Source: Conchocele bisecta
Lineage: Eukaryota > Mollusca > Bivalvia > Lucinida > Thyasiridae
Assembly (NCBI GenBank): GCA_029237695.1
Contig: JAQRGA010000053.1
Location: 310,001-374,000, forward strand
Length of the DNA stretch: 64,000 bases
Direction of reading: 5' to 3'
The position numbers and the translations under genes were made by a program. Below are positions 1 to 11,389 of this stretch, one piece after another. The notes beneath the pieces are model-generated. The model worked only from the letters and a program-made list of their open reading frames with translations. It did no database searches and was not told the DNA's origin. The first letter of the stretch is position 1. Every line of letters starts with the position of its first letter.

Positions 1-110
1 TTCAAACCGTTCCCTCGTGCCACGGCAAACGATTACCCACGACTGGACATGGTGAACCTTATAATGTTGAACATTGGACTTCAATATCAATGGTTGTTGG
101 TTCAATCCAA

Positions 111-387
111 CTTTAGTATTTATTTTTTGATGTGCAATAATCATACTTTATAATCTGTCGAAAATATTATTTAATTAGTAAAAATAATTAAAAAATATCA
201 TGCCTCATTTGCATATGAAAATAGCCTGATACCACCGCGAATCAGTAAAATAAATATTACTAAATGATTATACCTGTATAGCGGGCACTTGTAATTTTTA
301 GAACTGGTGGAATAGTGACACTATTATATATTTATTTAATTCCTATAAAGAACATTTTGTGCCTACTTAGTGGGCATGTACCTTTAA
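111..387. mobile_element. MITE family with AGGTACATGCCCACT ends, 5'-truncated copy
   Basis: Right half of the family seen complete at 18946-19458 and 28922-29626. The right end reads AGTGGGCATGTACCT followed by TTAA (384-387). The internal ATATGAAAATAGCCTGATACC block matches the other copies. Confidence 0.75.
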
Positions 388-528
388 CGCCTGTATATGG
401 TCTTTCCTGTTGAGACGATGTAAATCCCAAACCAGTCGATTAATCCATTTTCCTTCTCAGTCACATCAATGCATATGGACTAAGAATGGGAATTTATGCT
501 CCTTCAAATGTTACACAATTAAACATCC

Positions 529-774
529 TTAACCCTTTCAACCCTAAGTAACTGAATGGGCTGCGATATGTTCGTTTTGCAACCAATCCAATCATCGCAA
601 AATGATTTTCAGACTATTCCATTTATAAAAAGGGGGTATTTGTTGTTCTCAAAATATGAAAATTACTTTCAAACAGTTCAGATCCTGATGAGACGGCTCG
701 TAACGAGCCGGCTCATCTGGATCTGCACTGTTTGCATAAACCGATATAGCGGGCTTTCGGGTTCAAAGGGTTAA
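529..774. mobile_element. TTAA-flanked hairpin MITE (GAGACGGCTCG core)
   Basis: Bounded by TTAA at both ends, with inverted ends CCCTTTCAACCC / GGGTTCAAAGGG. Centre is a palindrome GATGAGACGGCTCG / CGAGCCGGCTCATC next to AGATCCTGATG. Other copies: 33482-33732, 42615-42793 and a piece at 60190-60250. TTAA targets with CCC-starting ends resemble piggyBac-type MITEs. Confidence 0.8.
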
Positions 775-1560
775 CCCTTAAACTGCTGAATTAAATTTTG
801 TCGTCTATCGGATTGACCTCCAACTTCATATACTTTCTTACCATATTTTTATTCCATACCACATTCATGCGGCCTGGTCAAGGTCAAATAACTTAGAAAT
901 ATTTGCATTAAAGTTTTCGGGTACCCATTGTTTCTGCAACTTCAAGTGGGATCGACTTCAAACTTGATATAACGTTAAAGTTGTTTAAATATTTGCATTA
1001 AAGGTCACATTACAAACTATCACTTATTTTCTTCAAAACGCGCTAAAAACAACAACGGCGACCCTAATAACCGATTTCCGGTTCATTTGTATTTTTCGTG
1101 CTATTGAGATTTCTCATATCGCACCTTATCAGACACCTATACAGAGCCATGCAATGAATTGGTCATCGATTATCTCTCCTGTTACTGCGACCTACTGGCG
1201 CGAGATGGCGCTGTAAAAGTAACCGCTATGACGTAGCAGTAGAACAGCTTACCTGATTGGTGGATGAATTTTTCTTATATAATATCGTTTGGATTTACGG
1301 ACATCATGTTGCATACTTTCTTCGCTTTTGTCGTTTAATATATACGTTAATCGTTATTCTTCGCCTAGTTATACTTATTTATACGTTGGTTGCTATCGTT
1401 GGCGACGATTATCAAATGATTATCAAATAAATAGAAGTCGGTTGTAATTCATTGTCAAACAGACAGCAGAGCCAGAATCAGAAAAAATGTGAAATTAAAT
1501 GTTATATTTCTATATTTTTTTTTACAAAATGCTAATCTCCAACATTTCGTAAATTGATTC
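775..1560. other. No gene seen; AT-rich intergenic sequence
   Basis: Starts with a half copy of a TTAA hairpin element (CCTTAAACTGCTGAA, TTTTGTCGTC). The rest shows no open frame, splice-flanked segment or repeat that I recognise. Confidence 0.5.
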
Positions 1561-1635
1561 TGCAATGCTTTGCAGAATATTACTTCAGCATACTTGTGCT
1601 TTGACAATTTCGAGTTGAAATAATCAGTGACCCGC

Positions 1636-1935
1636 GTGTGTAGCTATGTTCAAACGGATGCCGCCGGAGGTCATTAATAGCAAACAACTTATCCGATGAT
1701 TTGACCGCAGGCAAATAGGGAAGTGGATCTTGGGACAGGTGTATTCTGAATTCAATGACGCCACACATATTATATGCTGATTGGTTGAATCCATTTTGTT
1801 TATCTGTCCTAGTCATTGACTGACGTGTGAAGCTACGTTCAAACGGATGTCAACAATAATGCGGCAGGTGTATATTGAATTCGCGAGGCCACACCTATGC
1901 CAAGCTGATTGGTTGAGTCCAATTTGACAGAAATG
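1636..1935. repeat. Diverged direct duplication
   Basis: Blocks TTCAAACGGATG, ACAGGTGTAT(A)TTGAATTC and GCTGATTGGTTGA occur in the same order at 1636-1800 and 1830-1925, with a shorter spacer in the second copy. Confidence 0.65.
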
Positions 1936-2295
1936 GTAGAATAGATACACTGTGCACATCAGGGTGCTTTCTACAGTTCCGAAAATCCAATCTTGATGTG
2001 TTTGTTTTTATACGTGGATGAATGTTATATTGCAGGACTAAAGTTGTGTAACTTGAATGTCCACTCGCTTATTTTTTCGTAAATACTGTTTTCGAATACT
2101 AAAATATAACTAAATCACATATTTTGTTCTTTGACAGACAAAAAGAATTAAAAGTATATATTCAATTTTCACATGTACAGTAAATTCTTTAGTAATTTCT
2201 AATCTATTTTCCTACTGACTTGTTTCAAATAAATAGAAAATGTTTGGACTTAATCGTTTTTTTTGTCAAATGGGGGGTTACGTCGAAGCTTGGTC

Positions 2296-2510
2296 CTATA
2301 TATGGCTGCGACTGGAGAAATGGGGTTTGTGTGATTTGTGGCTAGTGTAGGTCTACGATCTAGAGTGCATGTTAGTGTGTTTTATTGAAGGAATGCCGAA
2401 AAGTGCAGATCCTGTTCAGACTGCGAATGTACAGGCTGAACTGGATCTACACTGGTCGCAAACGCCCTATAAACCCCGTGTTGTGTTTGGCTTATTGCAC
2501 CTTCTCAGTC
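2296..2510. mobile_element. Diverged copy of the GTGGCTGTGACTGGAG foldback family
   Basis: Contains TATGGCTGCGACTGGAGAAA, AGTGCAGATCCTGTTCAGAC and GATCTACACTGGTCGCAAA in the family's order. The right inverted end is decayed. A C-run (CCCACCCCC-type) lies downstream at 2560-2574. Confidence 0.6.
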
Positions 2511-2579
2511 GCAGTGTACAGCGGATGTTGACACAATCTTCAAACAACACCCAGCCACCCCCCCCCCCCCCCGGCTAAT

Positions 2580-3330
2580 GTTCCCACTGCTGTCACCCTG
2601 GGCTTTCCTTAATTGACCCCATGTACATCATTGTTTCATTGTGAGTGGACAATGGCCTACAAGAATGACGTTAACCTCCTGACAGATCTGATAAGTGTCT
2701 ACTCTGTTGCCCGTCTGATTTAGCATTATATATAAGTACTATTGGGGGAAACATAGATTGTAACCTGACGATGTAAATATAAATAAATGTATATACAGAC
2801 TGGTATCCTACAGCTGTTGAAAATTGCACAGTATGTCCATTTTGTCACCCACTGTCGCATTTCAGTATGTAGTTTGTAACTAGGTCATTCTTATATTTGT
2901 ACAGTACAGTACAGTACAGTCCCATATATTTATATCAGCGGTCTAATAAACTGGAATTCTAAGTAGTCTGTTGAACTATTACGTGTAATAATCGTAGTAT
3001 GCATACATTTCGGAAGTTCTACTCATACGTCATATACCCACGTGACCGCAAAGGGAAATAACTGGTAAGCAAAATAAGGGGAAGTTAGTCATGCAGTGAC
3101 GGCTGGAAAAACTGGTTGTCCGGAATATGAAATCCGTAAAAGAACGGCACATACTGGTCGGATTACTGTAAAATTAGTTTTATTTGATATATAAATGACG
3201 GATGAATACATAAGCCTATCGCGAAAACAGAAGCTTGTTATATCTCCTTTAAAGTTGTTATTTGTTGGTCCAGGCGGCGGCCGGGGGTATACGTGAGCCC
3301 CTGCTCATTTTCTCTATTTTTATATTTTCC
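2580..3330. other. No gene seen
   Basis: AT-rich. The only landmarks are a short (ACAGT)n run at 2901-2920 and a T-rich tail. Nothing coding or structured is evident. Confidence 0.45.
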
Positions 3331-3335
3331 AATTT

Positions 3336-3476
3336 ACTCATCAAAAAACTGATTTGACAGCACTTGAATGGAAATGATTCAAAAGTGCTGTCAAATCATG
3401 TTTTTTGCTAAGGAATATGGAAAATATAAAACAAATAGCAGACGACAAAATTTGATTCAGCATTGTAAGGGTTAAT
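3336..3476. mobile_element. TTAA hairpin MITE with TTTGACAGCACTT arms, 5'-truncated
   Basis: Arms TTTGACAGCACTT / AAGTGCTGTCAAA surround GGAAATGATTC. The right part has AGCAGACGACAAAATTTG and ends AAGGGTTAA. Same family as 27659-27910. Confidence 0.75.
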
Positions 3477-3889
3477 ATTCGTGCCTTCACCAATAATCTC
3501 CTTCAGTTTCGATGATTCGTGTATAAATTATGTCTGTATCATTTATTGAAGACTAACAACACCGTCATAAACATCATTGTATCAAGGCTGGATACTTAAA
3601 TAACGTTTAAATGTCAATAAACATAAACATGTATAATTCTCTTTAATATGTTCAACAGCTGCCCGATTCGTACATAACATTTTGTAGTTTAATGCTAATA
3701 GTTCTGCGTATGTTTTTCAAATTAACTGACAATACATATATCTGTATATGCTACAGCTATATATGGTGCGAGTGTCATATCATATACACGTAGTATAGTG
3801 GCTTAGAGTCAAATATGGAACATTAGTGCAAAGCAAATAGAGATTGACTCGCATCACATCAAACTCAAATACAATGTAGTACTAATGTG

Positions 3890-4345
3890 GATACGCATCT
3901 AAGATAATTGTTTCAGAGCTCCCTGTGATTATTTTCGCACACGTGACAGATCTATCGTTTTGACGCAAAACAATGGCTAAGCGTTTCCGCAAAATATGAG
4001 GTAAAAACGTCAAGGTCATGTTAATGGCGGCATGAGTGTGTTCCAAATGCTCACATATATCAAGTGTCCAAATATTGAAGCAATCCGTCAAGTAATATTA
4101 AAGTTATACCATGATGAAGAAGCTTGTACAAACCTTTTGACGCAAACAAAAAATGGCTAGTGTTTCTGCAAAATATGAAGGGTAAAAACGGTCAAGGTCA
4201 CGTTAAAGGCGGCATGAGTGTGTTCCCAATGCTCACATGTATCAAGTGTCCCAACAGTGAAGTAATCCGTCAAGTAATATTAAAGTTATAGCATGATGAC
4301 GAAGCTTGTACAAACTTTTTGACTTTTCGGACTACGACGCGGACG
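3890..4345. repeat. Dispersed AAGGTCATGTTAATGGCGG repeat, two tandem units
   Basis: Two diverged direct units carry GGCGGCATGAGTGTGTTCC, TATCAAGTGTCC and CCGTCAAGTAATATTAAAG. The same blocks recur at 28755-28920 and, inverted relative to some blocks, at 61490-61920. Class unknown. Confidence 0.7.
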
Positions 4346-4439
4346 ACAACGACGACGGAAAAAGCGGCAACTATAGTTGCGACTTCTGCTAAAGCAGGCG
4401 CTACAAAAACGGGACGTACTATGTATTCACATTGGGCTG

Positions 4440-5218
4440 GCGTATTCACTTTGAGTTCTACTTGACGCATCGTAACCAAATTCGGTACACATGTTTAGCA
4501 TCGCACGACGAAGAACCCTATTGATTTCCGATGACTTATCTCCCCTTGGCGGCTATAAGTAATTTTTACACTGGGTATCCTTGTCCATGCAATAACTCCA
4601 GCCAGAGCTCCAGATAAGCTTTGTGTCTAAAGCGTACTATACACCATGATTTCAAAATTATTGCGTTTTTGATTTTCTTCATTACTAAATAGGGAGCACA
4701 TGATCAAAACAATATAACAAATGTAAACATTCACTTATTTGTGTTGCTTTTTGCAGCTCAACTAAGTGAATTTTCAACTTTCTGAAAATCAATGCGTATT
4801 TTCACATTGCTGTGCGTATTTTGTACTCCCACTTTTGATAAACAATGCGTATTCAGCTAAAATAGTTGCGTAAAATACGCCAATACGCACCTTATCTGGA
4901 GCGCTGACTCAAGTTCTACTTGACAGATCGCAACAAGTTTGGTATACATGTTTATCACGACAAGTCATTTTCAAAATATTTCAATGACTTATCTTCCCTT
5001 GGCGGCCATTTTTAATTTTCGCACTCTGTATCGTATTCTACACAACAACTCAAGTTCTACTTGACAGATCGCAACAAATTTGGTATACATGCTTATCTGC
5101 CATTGGCGGCCATTTTCAATTGACGCACCCAGTATCCTTGTCCATGCAATAAGTCAAGGTCTAATTGATGGATCATAATAAACTTTGTTACACATGTTTA
5201 TCATGACAATAGGAATAA
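4440..5218. repeat. Diverged tandem repeat interrupted by a MITE
   Basis: Units share AGTTCTACTTGACAGATCGC, TTTGGTATACATG and CTTGGCGGCCATTTT. Copies start near 4450, 4915, 5050 and 5155. The MITE at 4603-4906 splits the first two. A poly-C run at 5228-5245 closes the region. Confidence 0.65.
4603..4906. mobile_element. CTCCAGATAAGG-family MITE
   Basis: Left end CAGAGCTCCAGATAAG and right end CTTATCTGGAGCGCTG are inverted. Body differs from the copies at 40879 and 46345 apart from the ends and an ACCTTATCTGGAGC block, so it is an old or separate subfamily. Confidence 0.75.
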
Positions 5219-5310
5219 GTGAGTTACCCCCCCCCCCCCCCCCCCACCCCTTGTTGACTGGTTATGCATCGACGGGCGTACGGGCGTATATGGTGACATT
5301 CGACGCTATT

Positions 5311-5550
5311 TATATGTGACAGTTGAATCTGGTTATACCACTTATGTGAGTATTACGATTATTCATAATCCTATTTTCGTGGAAGGGGCCAAGTGTTTTT
5401 GATGTGGTATGGACCTGACTGGCACTAGGTCAAGTTATGCTAATTTCAGGGCTGAATATATTATTTTCTATGTAAATATCCCGTTCTGATTTTCGGGATC
5501 CCCCCCCCCCTTAGCTGTTTATAGGCCGTTAAACACCAATAAACAAACAA
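5311..5550 (+). mobile_element. SINE-B, 5'-truncated
   Basis: Matches the 3' part of the SINE-B copies at 44013 and 53167: GTGACAGTTGAATCTGGTTA, the GGGCTGAATATATT block, TTAGCTGTTTATAGGCCGTT and the tail AAACACCAATAAACAAACAA. Confidence 0.8.
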
Positions 5551-5732
5551 TTATCGACGCTCTTGGGTGTTGGTCGATCATCAAACTATATCCCAAGCAC
5601 CCCCCCCCCATAACATCCTCGTCCGCCGAGACTGGTCAATAATATAATTATAACTTCTAGTTTTGATCCTTATCCGGCTTCAAGTTTGCAATAGAATATT
5701 AGAAGTTGGAATATCCACAAATGTCATAAGCC

Positions 5733-5890
5733 CCATTTGCCCAGTCACTGCCACATATAGCGAATTTGATTACAATTCGGTCAAGGATAACTCAATAGGA
5801 GTTGTGGACAAGAATACAGACGGCGAAAATCTTGCTGTGACTGGAGAACTGGGGCTTATGGGATTTGTGACCAGTGTAACTCCAGATTTA
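5733..5890. mobile_element. Two half-copies of the GTGGCTGTGACTGG foldback, facing outward
   Basis: A right end (CCCATTTGCCCAGTCACTGC) lies at 5733-5758 and a left end (GCTGTGACTGGAGAACTGG) at 5833-5882, the opposite of the normal order. The open frame across them is a by-product. Confidence 0.55.
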
Positions 5891-6085
5891 CGAGATTTTC
5901 CGTAAATGACGTCGAAAGAGACATATTTTTCATAGCAAATGCGGAATAAAATTTACGATAGTTTCCGTAAATGATGTTGAAAGTTGACACAATTCTGAAT
6001 TTGGCACAGAAATGTCATCATCTTTCGACGTCATTTTCTGAAAATGTTGTTCTTAGGTACAAAATCACATGGCGTGTCTCACATG
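5880..6085. mobile_element. Foldback related to 6660-6890 and 50685-50895
   Basis: Contains TTTTCCGTAAATGACGTCG and the inverted CGACGTCATTTTCTGAAAA, followed by TTCTTAGGTACAAAATCACA, a block shared with the copy at 50.8 kb. Confidence 0.6.
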
Positions 6086-6542
6086 TATGCTAGGCACAAG
6101 GTCGCAAAGGCACGTTTATCAACGCAGACCAACACACACCCGTGGGCGAGTCGCTGGCTAGTTTTGACACGCGTGCCATTGGTATACATGTATTACACGC
6201 ACACCTGGCTGATAAAATGATAGAAAGGGCATTATGAATATACGCAATCAGGGTATACTCATCAGGGTATACTATACGATGTCCGCCAACAATCACGGAT
6301 GTAGTCTTAATTCCGACGGCATATACAATGTACATATATGTATATCCCAATCTGAATGTGCAAACGTGTAAAATGGCAGTGATCCGAAATATTTGCAAAT
6401 GACGTAAGGTCCGTTTTGTCCGGTGTCAGACGATTCCCCACCTGTGTGTACACTATCACTTTCCCGGCACGTGGTCATTGGCGCTTTGTATTTCTCGGCA
6501 CAGGCGGGGAAGGAATTGACCAATATGGCTGTGTTCACAGGC

Positions 6543-6609
6543 ACCGGTCTCAACGATTCTAATTGTATATTGTGTATAATGGCGACACATTAGAATCGTT
6601 GAGACTGGT
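6543..6609. repeat. Short perfect-arm hairpin
   Basis: ACCGGTCTCAACGATTCTAA is followed after about 25 bp by its inverse, TTAGAATCGTTGAGACTGGT. Confidence 0.8.
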
Positions 6610-6659
6610 TCCACTGGTTGTGTGTGCTGTACGTGAGTACTGTAGTTTATAGATAATGT

Positions 6660-6890
6660 GCTTTTGTACCTAAGAACATGTGCGATATCTCGTGAAATCT
6701 ATCTACACAATTTACGATATTTTACGCAAATGTCGTAAGTTGACGAAATGTTCATAGCAAATGCAGAATTCTAAAATGTCGTCAACTTTTGACATAATTT
6801 ACCGAAAATATCAATTTTTAGAAAATATATTTCATGAAAAATCGCAAATGTTCTTGGGTACACAATTTGGCGGGTCTCATTTAATAATGG
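6660..6890. mobile_element. Foldback of the TTACGGAAAAT / ATCTCGTGAAAT type
   Basis: Left GAACATGTGCGATATCTCGTG pairs with right ATGAAAAATCGCAAATGTTC; the centre has GTCGTAAGTTGACG and GTCGTCAACTTTTGAC. Confidence 0.6.
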
Positions 6891-6929
6891 CGTCATTTAA
6901 AGGACTTTTCCATTGAAAGGAACTATTCA

Positions 6930-7293
6930 CAAGGTGTATGATCACGTGGTACTAACAACAACAACAAGTACTGAAATTTCCAAAATCCATCTGATTCAAA
7001 GTACGTATTCTTTAATAGTGTCCTTATTACGTAACGGATTTTGATGAAATATGGCGCATCAAACGTGTCTTGTTAAGCTGCATTTGGTGGTCTCTGTATT
7101 TTTGCCCAAACTTCTGTCGTTTTTGCGAATAATCGATTTCCGTGTCTCCAACTCGATTCTTCGCAAAAACCGAACTCCCTAAACCACCAAATGCAGCTCA
7201 TGAAGCATATTAAGGAAAATATCAAATACATGTAATACTTACTTTGGAGTGGGCGACGTTGTTGTTGTTGTAACCACGTGATCATGCACCTTG
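6930..7293. mobile_element. CAAGGTG MITE, 364 bp, 5-bp target duplication ATTCA
   Basis: Begins CAAGGTGTATGATCACGTGG and ends CCACGTGATCATGCACCTTG, with AACAACAACAA / TTGTTGTTGTT next to the ends. It is flanked by ATTCA on both sides (6925-6929, 7294-7298). An inner palindrome (AGCTGCATTTGGTGGTCT / ACCACCAAATGCAGCT) sits at the centre. Four copies in the window; no transposase. Confidence 0.92.
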
Positions 7294-7439
7294 ATTCATA
7301 GTCGGTTTTATTATAATTAACTCGTATACAGTAACATGTAAGAATTTGCGTTTTAATTTTATTCTCTCTGGAGAATGGAATAAGCAAATTTGAATCCAGA
7401 AAACCCTGGGTACATCCGTCAGTTTACGCTCTCGATTAA

Positions 7440-7673
7440 ATGTGGCTGTGACTGGAGAACTTGGGCTTATGGAATTTGTTACAGTGTAGCTCCTGATCAA
7501 TCTGCACACGAATGTAGCCTGGTAACGACCTGTATACTATATAGCTTGTTAAAATCATGACGGGTGTTATATTTATATTGATGCAATGGCGACCAGTGCA
7601 GATCCTGATCAGACTGTGTGGGTGCACAGGCTGGTGGTCTCCACTGGTCGTATTTCTCCAGTTTTAGCCACAA
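7440..7673. mobile_element. GTGGCTGTGACTGGAG foldback MITE
   Basis: Left ATGTGGCTGTGACTGGAGAA and right TTCTCCAGTTTTAGCCACA are inverted. Interior holds AGTGCAGATCCTGATCAGAC and a second GGTGCACAGGCTGGTGG. Related copies: 13264, 34543, 38538. Confidence 0.8.
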
Positions 7674-7679
7674 ATTAGT

Positions 7680-8235
7680 CCTCAAATTACGCCGTCCTAC
7701 GAAAATTTAAAGTGAAAGGGTTTGTGGAATAAGGGGGCCAACTCCACGAGGGAGTTGCCCCCCTGTTTGCACTGGCCCCTTCAATTGCGATTTGGATGGG
7801 GATGTTGGCGCCCATCGTCATCCAACTGTTAGAATTTGCACGGAGACCTCGCCCATGGATTCTTCTTGCGGACAGTAACTCTGCTATTCTCCAGTACTGT
7901 CCGTAGCATACTATTGCATGTCTTAGATATTCTTCGATATATGGATGACTTTTACTATTTCAACTGTCTTTTATATGTTCTGTATCCTTCTAGCTGAGAC
8001 ACCTGCTATGTAATATGTTGTCACAAGAAATTTACATCATGTTAGCGTCGTTATGCATACGCGGCTCACTGGCGACCCGGTTTTCAATTACCTAAATACT
8101 CAGAAGACCAACCCGCTGGTCGCAGACGACTACATTCACTAGGATCACCAACCATCACAACTAAATTCCCCACTTGGAATTTGCATTATTTCTATCACGT
8201 TTCTTTAATGATATAGGACGCGGAATTAAGACTTG
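7680..8235. other. No gene seen
   Basis: A short hairpin (GGGGGCCAACTCC / GGAGTTGCCCCC) lies at 7733-7762. Otherwise featureless. Confidence 0.4.
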
Positions 8236-8239
8236 GTTT

Positions 8240-8520
8240 ATTCTTATTTAATTTTACTGCATATAAAACAGCGGTTGATTTTGAAACTGCATATAAGACA
8301 GCGGTAGTAGCTGACCATGGCTTTAATTTAATTAATATAATGACAGGAGCGGTAGTAGGCTGCCATTGTTTAATGTTAACTGCATACTAATACGCGGTTG
8401 ATTTGAACTTGAACATGGCCATAAGACAGCGGTAGTATAAGGCTGCCATTCTTTAATTTTAACTGCATATAAGACAGCGGTAGTAGGCTGCCATTCTTTA
8501 ATTTTAACTGCATTATTCGG
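8240..8520. repeat. ~62-bp tandem repeat, about 4 diverged units
   Basis: Units carry AACTGCATATAAGACAGCGG, GTAGTAGGCTGCCATTCTTT and AATTTTAACTGC. The last two are almost identical; the first ones are degraded. Confidence 0.8.
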
Positions 8521-8845
8521 CCCCGACACACATACACATCCGAGATGTAGTGGCAGACATTAGGTCTGCTTGGAACACAACACGACACAACGCACCAGGC
8601 TCTGCATTCAAACAGTGGTCGTCGGTGCCAGCGGTTGGAAACTATAAAAGACAGATGAAATAGTAATACATCCATATATCAAGAAGGTATATTGCTTTGC
8701 TCTTGATGTTGGTCTGTCCGTCCGTTCGTCTGTACGTACGTATGATGTACGAACGTCGCCATTGACGTGGGAAAGTGCTCACTATGCCATAACCTAACTA
8801 AAGGTTGGCAGATTAGTCGACACCCGTTGGTCATATTGTTTTACT

Positions 8846-9202
8846 ATAGGAATGAATGGCCTTTTTGTGGAATTTATCGGGGTATAAACTTTGAAAAGTC
8901 GCGGGAATATTGGACGAAGGCCGGAAGGCCTCGTCCAGTATTCCCGCGACTTTTCCAAGTTTATATCCCCGATAATTTCCACAAAAAGGCCATTCATTCC
9001 TTATAATTCCAGCATTTGAAATAAATTCAAAAAGAAAATATGTTTATTTTCCGTTTTCTTAAGAATTATTTTAACTGCGCCTCACGGTTACGGAAAGTAG
9101 TTCGGCGTGGGAGTTTACTGGGATATAAATTTTGGACAGAGACTTGCTACGGGCCAATCAAATGTTAGGGAATTGTGTAAAAATGTTTGTGCTGGAATTA
9201 TT
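8846..9202 (+). mobile_element. TATAGGAATGAATGG foldback MITE with 3' extension
   Basis: A ~150-bp near-perfect foldback (TAGGAATGAATGGCC...GGCCATTCATTCCTTA, inner AAAGTCGCGGGAATA / TATTCCCGCGACTTTT) is followed by a ~200-bp body with AGTAGTTCGGCGTGGGAG and CGGGCCAATCAAATG, ending TGCTGGAATTAT. Full copies at 16438 and 47188, a reverse copy at 51658, and a foldback-only copy at 36148. Long open frames in it on both strands are palindrome by-products. Confidence 0.85.
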
Positions 9203-9223
9203 AGCTTGTATCAATCGATTAAC

Positions 9224-9350
9224 CCATTCCCGTCGCGGAAGGAAATATGTCTTGTATGTATTCACGGAAGAATATGTATGGTGAGACCACTCATTTGAAC
9301 CACCTCGGCGAGGCATGGTGACAACATATACTTTTGAATAGAAAAATAAT
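9224..9350. mobile_element. Fragment of the TTAACCCATTC hairpin family
   Basis: Starts TTAACCCATTCCCGTCG; core ACTCATTTGAACCACCTC / GGTGACAACATATACTTTTGA as at 32691-32914. Right end missing. Confidence 0.65.
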
Positions 9351-10050
9351 AAAAATGATAGCAACACTAGTTGTCCATACTCCATATATGGGTACACGTG
9401 TACATGAACGAGAGAAGGCCGCCCGTGATGGACAATACAATCTGGTGCAAGTTGGACGAGTTGGACAGATGTTAAAAGGAGTATTCCACAGGATAGTGTG
9501 TCTATGTCAAATAAGTGTCCGTGTGTACATAGATGGCCTGACTGATATGTTAGGTTGGTATCTAAATATTTTACTACGATTCTAAAACATAGTTCCTATT
9601 TGCACATCACATCAGGGCTTCAATTAAACATTGAAATCGAGCAGCACGAGTTTGGGTAGTAAACATGTAGCGTCGCATAAACATTAGCATTCTAACAACT
9701 AGTCTAAACTGGGCAAACTTTTACATGTGCATGCATTAACTTTTTTTTAATTCATAACTCGTCCCTAAATGACATTTGATGTTGCTGGGACGTTAAACTT
9801 ATTCATTTTCACTTTTTTTGCGTTTATACGTGGGCGCATGAGTGACTTACACATGTACAATACGTCAATACAAACAACAGTGCATGATGTTAAATAACAA
9901 TATACCATTCTTATGCAATACATGAATGATGACGACATAATTGTATTGTGAATAGTGCAAAACTAGGTACAATTATCGATGTGATGGTTTCTATCTTTTA
10001 AACCATACCAGCCATTGACACAAATATTCTTGCAAATGGTCGTTTGCACC
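9350..10050. other. No gene seen
   Basis: AT-rich. One 83-codon open frame (9334-9585) has no recognisable domain or splice context and starts inside a MITE fragment. Confidence 0.45.
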
Positions 10051-10051
10051 A

Positions 10052-10358
10052 GTAACCTATTTCACCAACACTACAAAGTATACTTTTCTAGCAAAGTATA
10101 CTTTGAGGGAGACATTTTCAATTTTAGGATAAATTTATTATTTTTTGTTATACTGCATGTATTACATTATCACAGCCATTTTGGCTGTGATAATGTAATA
10201 AATTCAGTATAATAATTCTGTATTATATATTCTGAATCAAATATATGCAGTCGTTAGTTTTATATGAAATAATGCATTTCAGGAAAAATAAATGATTACT
10301 CCCTCAAAGTATATTTTGCTAGAAAAGTATACTTTGCAATGTTGGTGAAATCGGCTAC
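10052..10358. mobile_element. Hairpin-in-hairpin MITE (GCAAAGTATACTT family)
   Basis: Outer inverted ends GTAACCTATTTCACCAACA / GTTGGTGAAATCGGCTAC enclose paired AAAGTATACTT motifs. An independent inner hairpin (TATTACATTATCACAGCCA / TGGCTGTGATAATGTAATA) sits off-centre. Most complete copy; others at 14220, 17815, 52390, 60925 and 62158. Confidence 0.88.
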
Positions 10359-10359
10359 A

Positions 10360-10945
10360 GAACCAGGGCACATGGCATAACATATAAAATATAAAATTAG
10401 TCAACATAAACAAAGCCATACGATATGCATCATACTAATGTACGCAGTGACTAATTAACGTGTGGCCAACCCTCACACAACGCGTTCTAGAACAACCTAA
10501 GTACATTTATAGTGTAGGAACCGCTTCGATTGAGTTTCATAAGACTGGCACAATTCTTACTGGAAGTGAGTTTCACAAGACTGATTAAAAACAAGACTGT
10601 ACGTGCTGTTTTAATCTACGCTCGTTAGAAGTTTGGAGACGCTGTGCATGTTCACCTGAAGACTACGTCGGATCCGGATCGGGGTGAGTGATCTTAACTT
10701 TCCTGGTGTGATCTGGATGCCATTTGGGCGACCTTGTCTTGTACACGTTCATTTCGTTTCAAATTGATTTCTGGCTGGCATTTCGGCCATTTATCACTTG
10801 TTTCGGACAAAACTCCCGTATATTCGTATAGAAGATACGGCAGATTTTACGGACACATGTACGCAACTAATGTATTACAATTTGGACTAGACACAGTTGT
10901 AGCTTATATACGTATATTGAAACTGCAAACAAGCTGCATTCATAG
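10360..10945. other. No clear gene
   Basis: Holds a GATCCGGATCGGG|GTGAGTGA junction at 10685 that resembles a donor, but no open frame or acceptor supports an exon. Confidence 0.35.
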
Positions 10946-10952
10946 CGAGAGG

Positions 10953-11056
10953 TACCGTGGGGTCAGCATGTAAGTGCACACACGAACGAACACGACAGGT
11001 TGGAACCAACCTGTCGTGTTCGTGCGTGTTTGCACTTACACGCTGACCCCACTGTA
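10953..11056. mobile_element. Near-perfect 104-bp hairpin with TA ends
   Basis: TACCGTGGGGTCAGC ... GCTGACCCCACTGTA; the inner arms CACGACAGGTTGG / CCAACCTGTCGTG meet with a 2-bp loop. Ends CMGTGGGGTCAGC next to TA suggest a Tc1/mariner- or pogo-type MITE. Confidence 0.8.
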
Positions 11057-11224
11057 ACATCGCTTTATGTCAATGTCCCTGAAATGGCGCCATCACCTAC
11101 ACTAATTGTAGTTAGTTGACACTCCCAATGGCCCAATATATGACATGGTAGTTGGCGACATGTCTGTTCAGTCGTTGACAATGGAACACCACCACCAATT
11201 CAAACGGCGAAATGCCATCCCATC

Positions 11225-11379
11225 CACAGGGGTCCGAAGTTGTGCTGGGAAAAGTGTACTGGGTCCGAATCGGTGGGCGTCTTAGTCGGTGGGCATCTTA
11301 TAAAAAAATGCCCACCGACTAAGACGCCCACCGATTCGGACTCAGTACACTTTTCCCAGCACAACTTCGGACCCCTGTG
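11225..11379. mobile_element. hAT-like hairpin MITE with 8-bp target duplication
   Basis: Arms start CACAGGGGTCCGAAGTTG and end CAACTTCGGACCCCTGTG; they pair almost perfectly over ~70 bp around a short A-rich loop. Both sides carry ATCCCATC (11217-11224, 11380-11387). 8-bp duplications and CAGGGG-type ends are typical of hAT elements. Confidence 0.88.
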
Positions 11380-11389
11380 ATCCCATCAG

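Noticed and set aside
6293..6553. Minus-strand frame with PACAEKYKAPMTTCRES
   Set aside because: Moderately protein-like but ends in a hairpin and has no family match or convincing splice pair.
8767..9006. Conserved peptide YYRNEWPFCGIYRGIN seen at several loci
   Set aside because: Conserved only because it lies in a foldback MITE; the arms read as similar peptides on both strands.
10580..10690. First exon ending at GGATCGGG|GTGAGTGA
   Set aside because: Donor-like site alone; no open frame, promoter element or acceptor partner.
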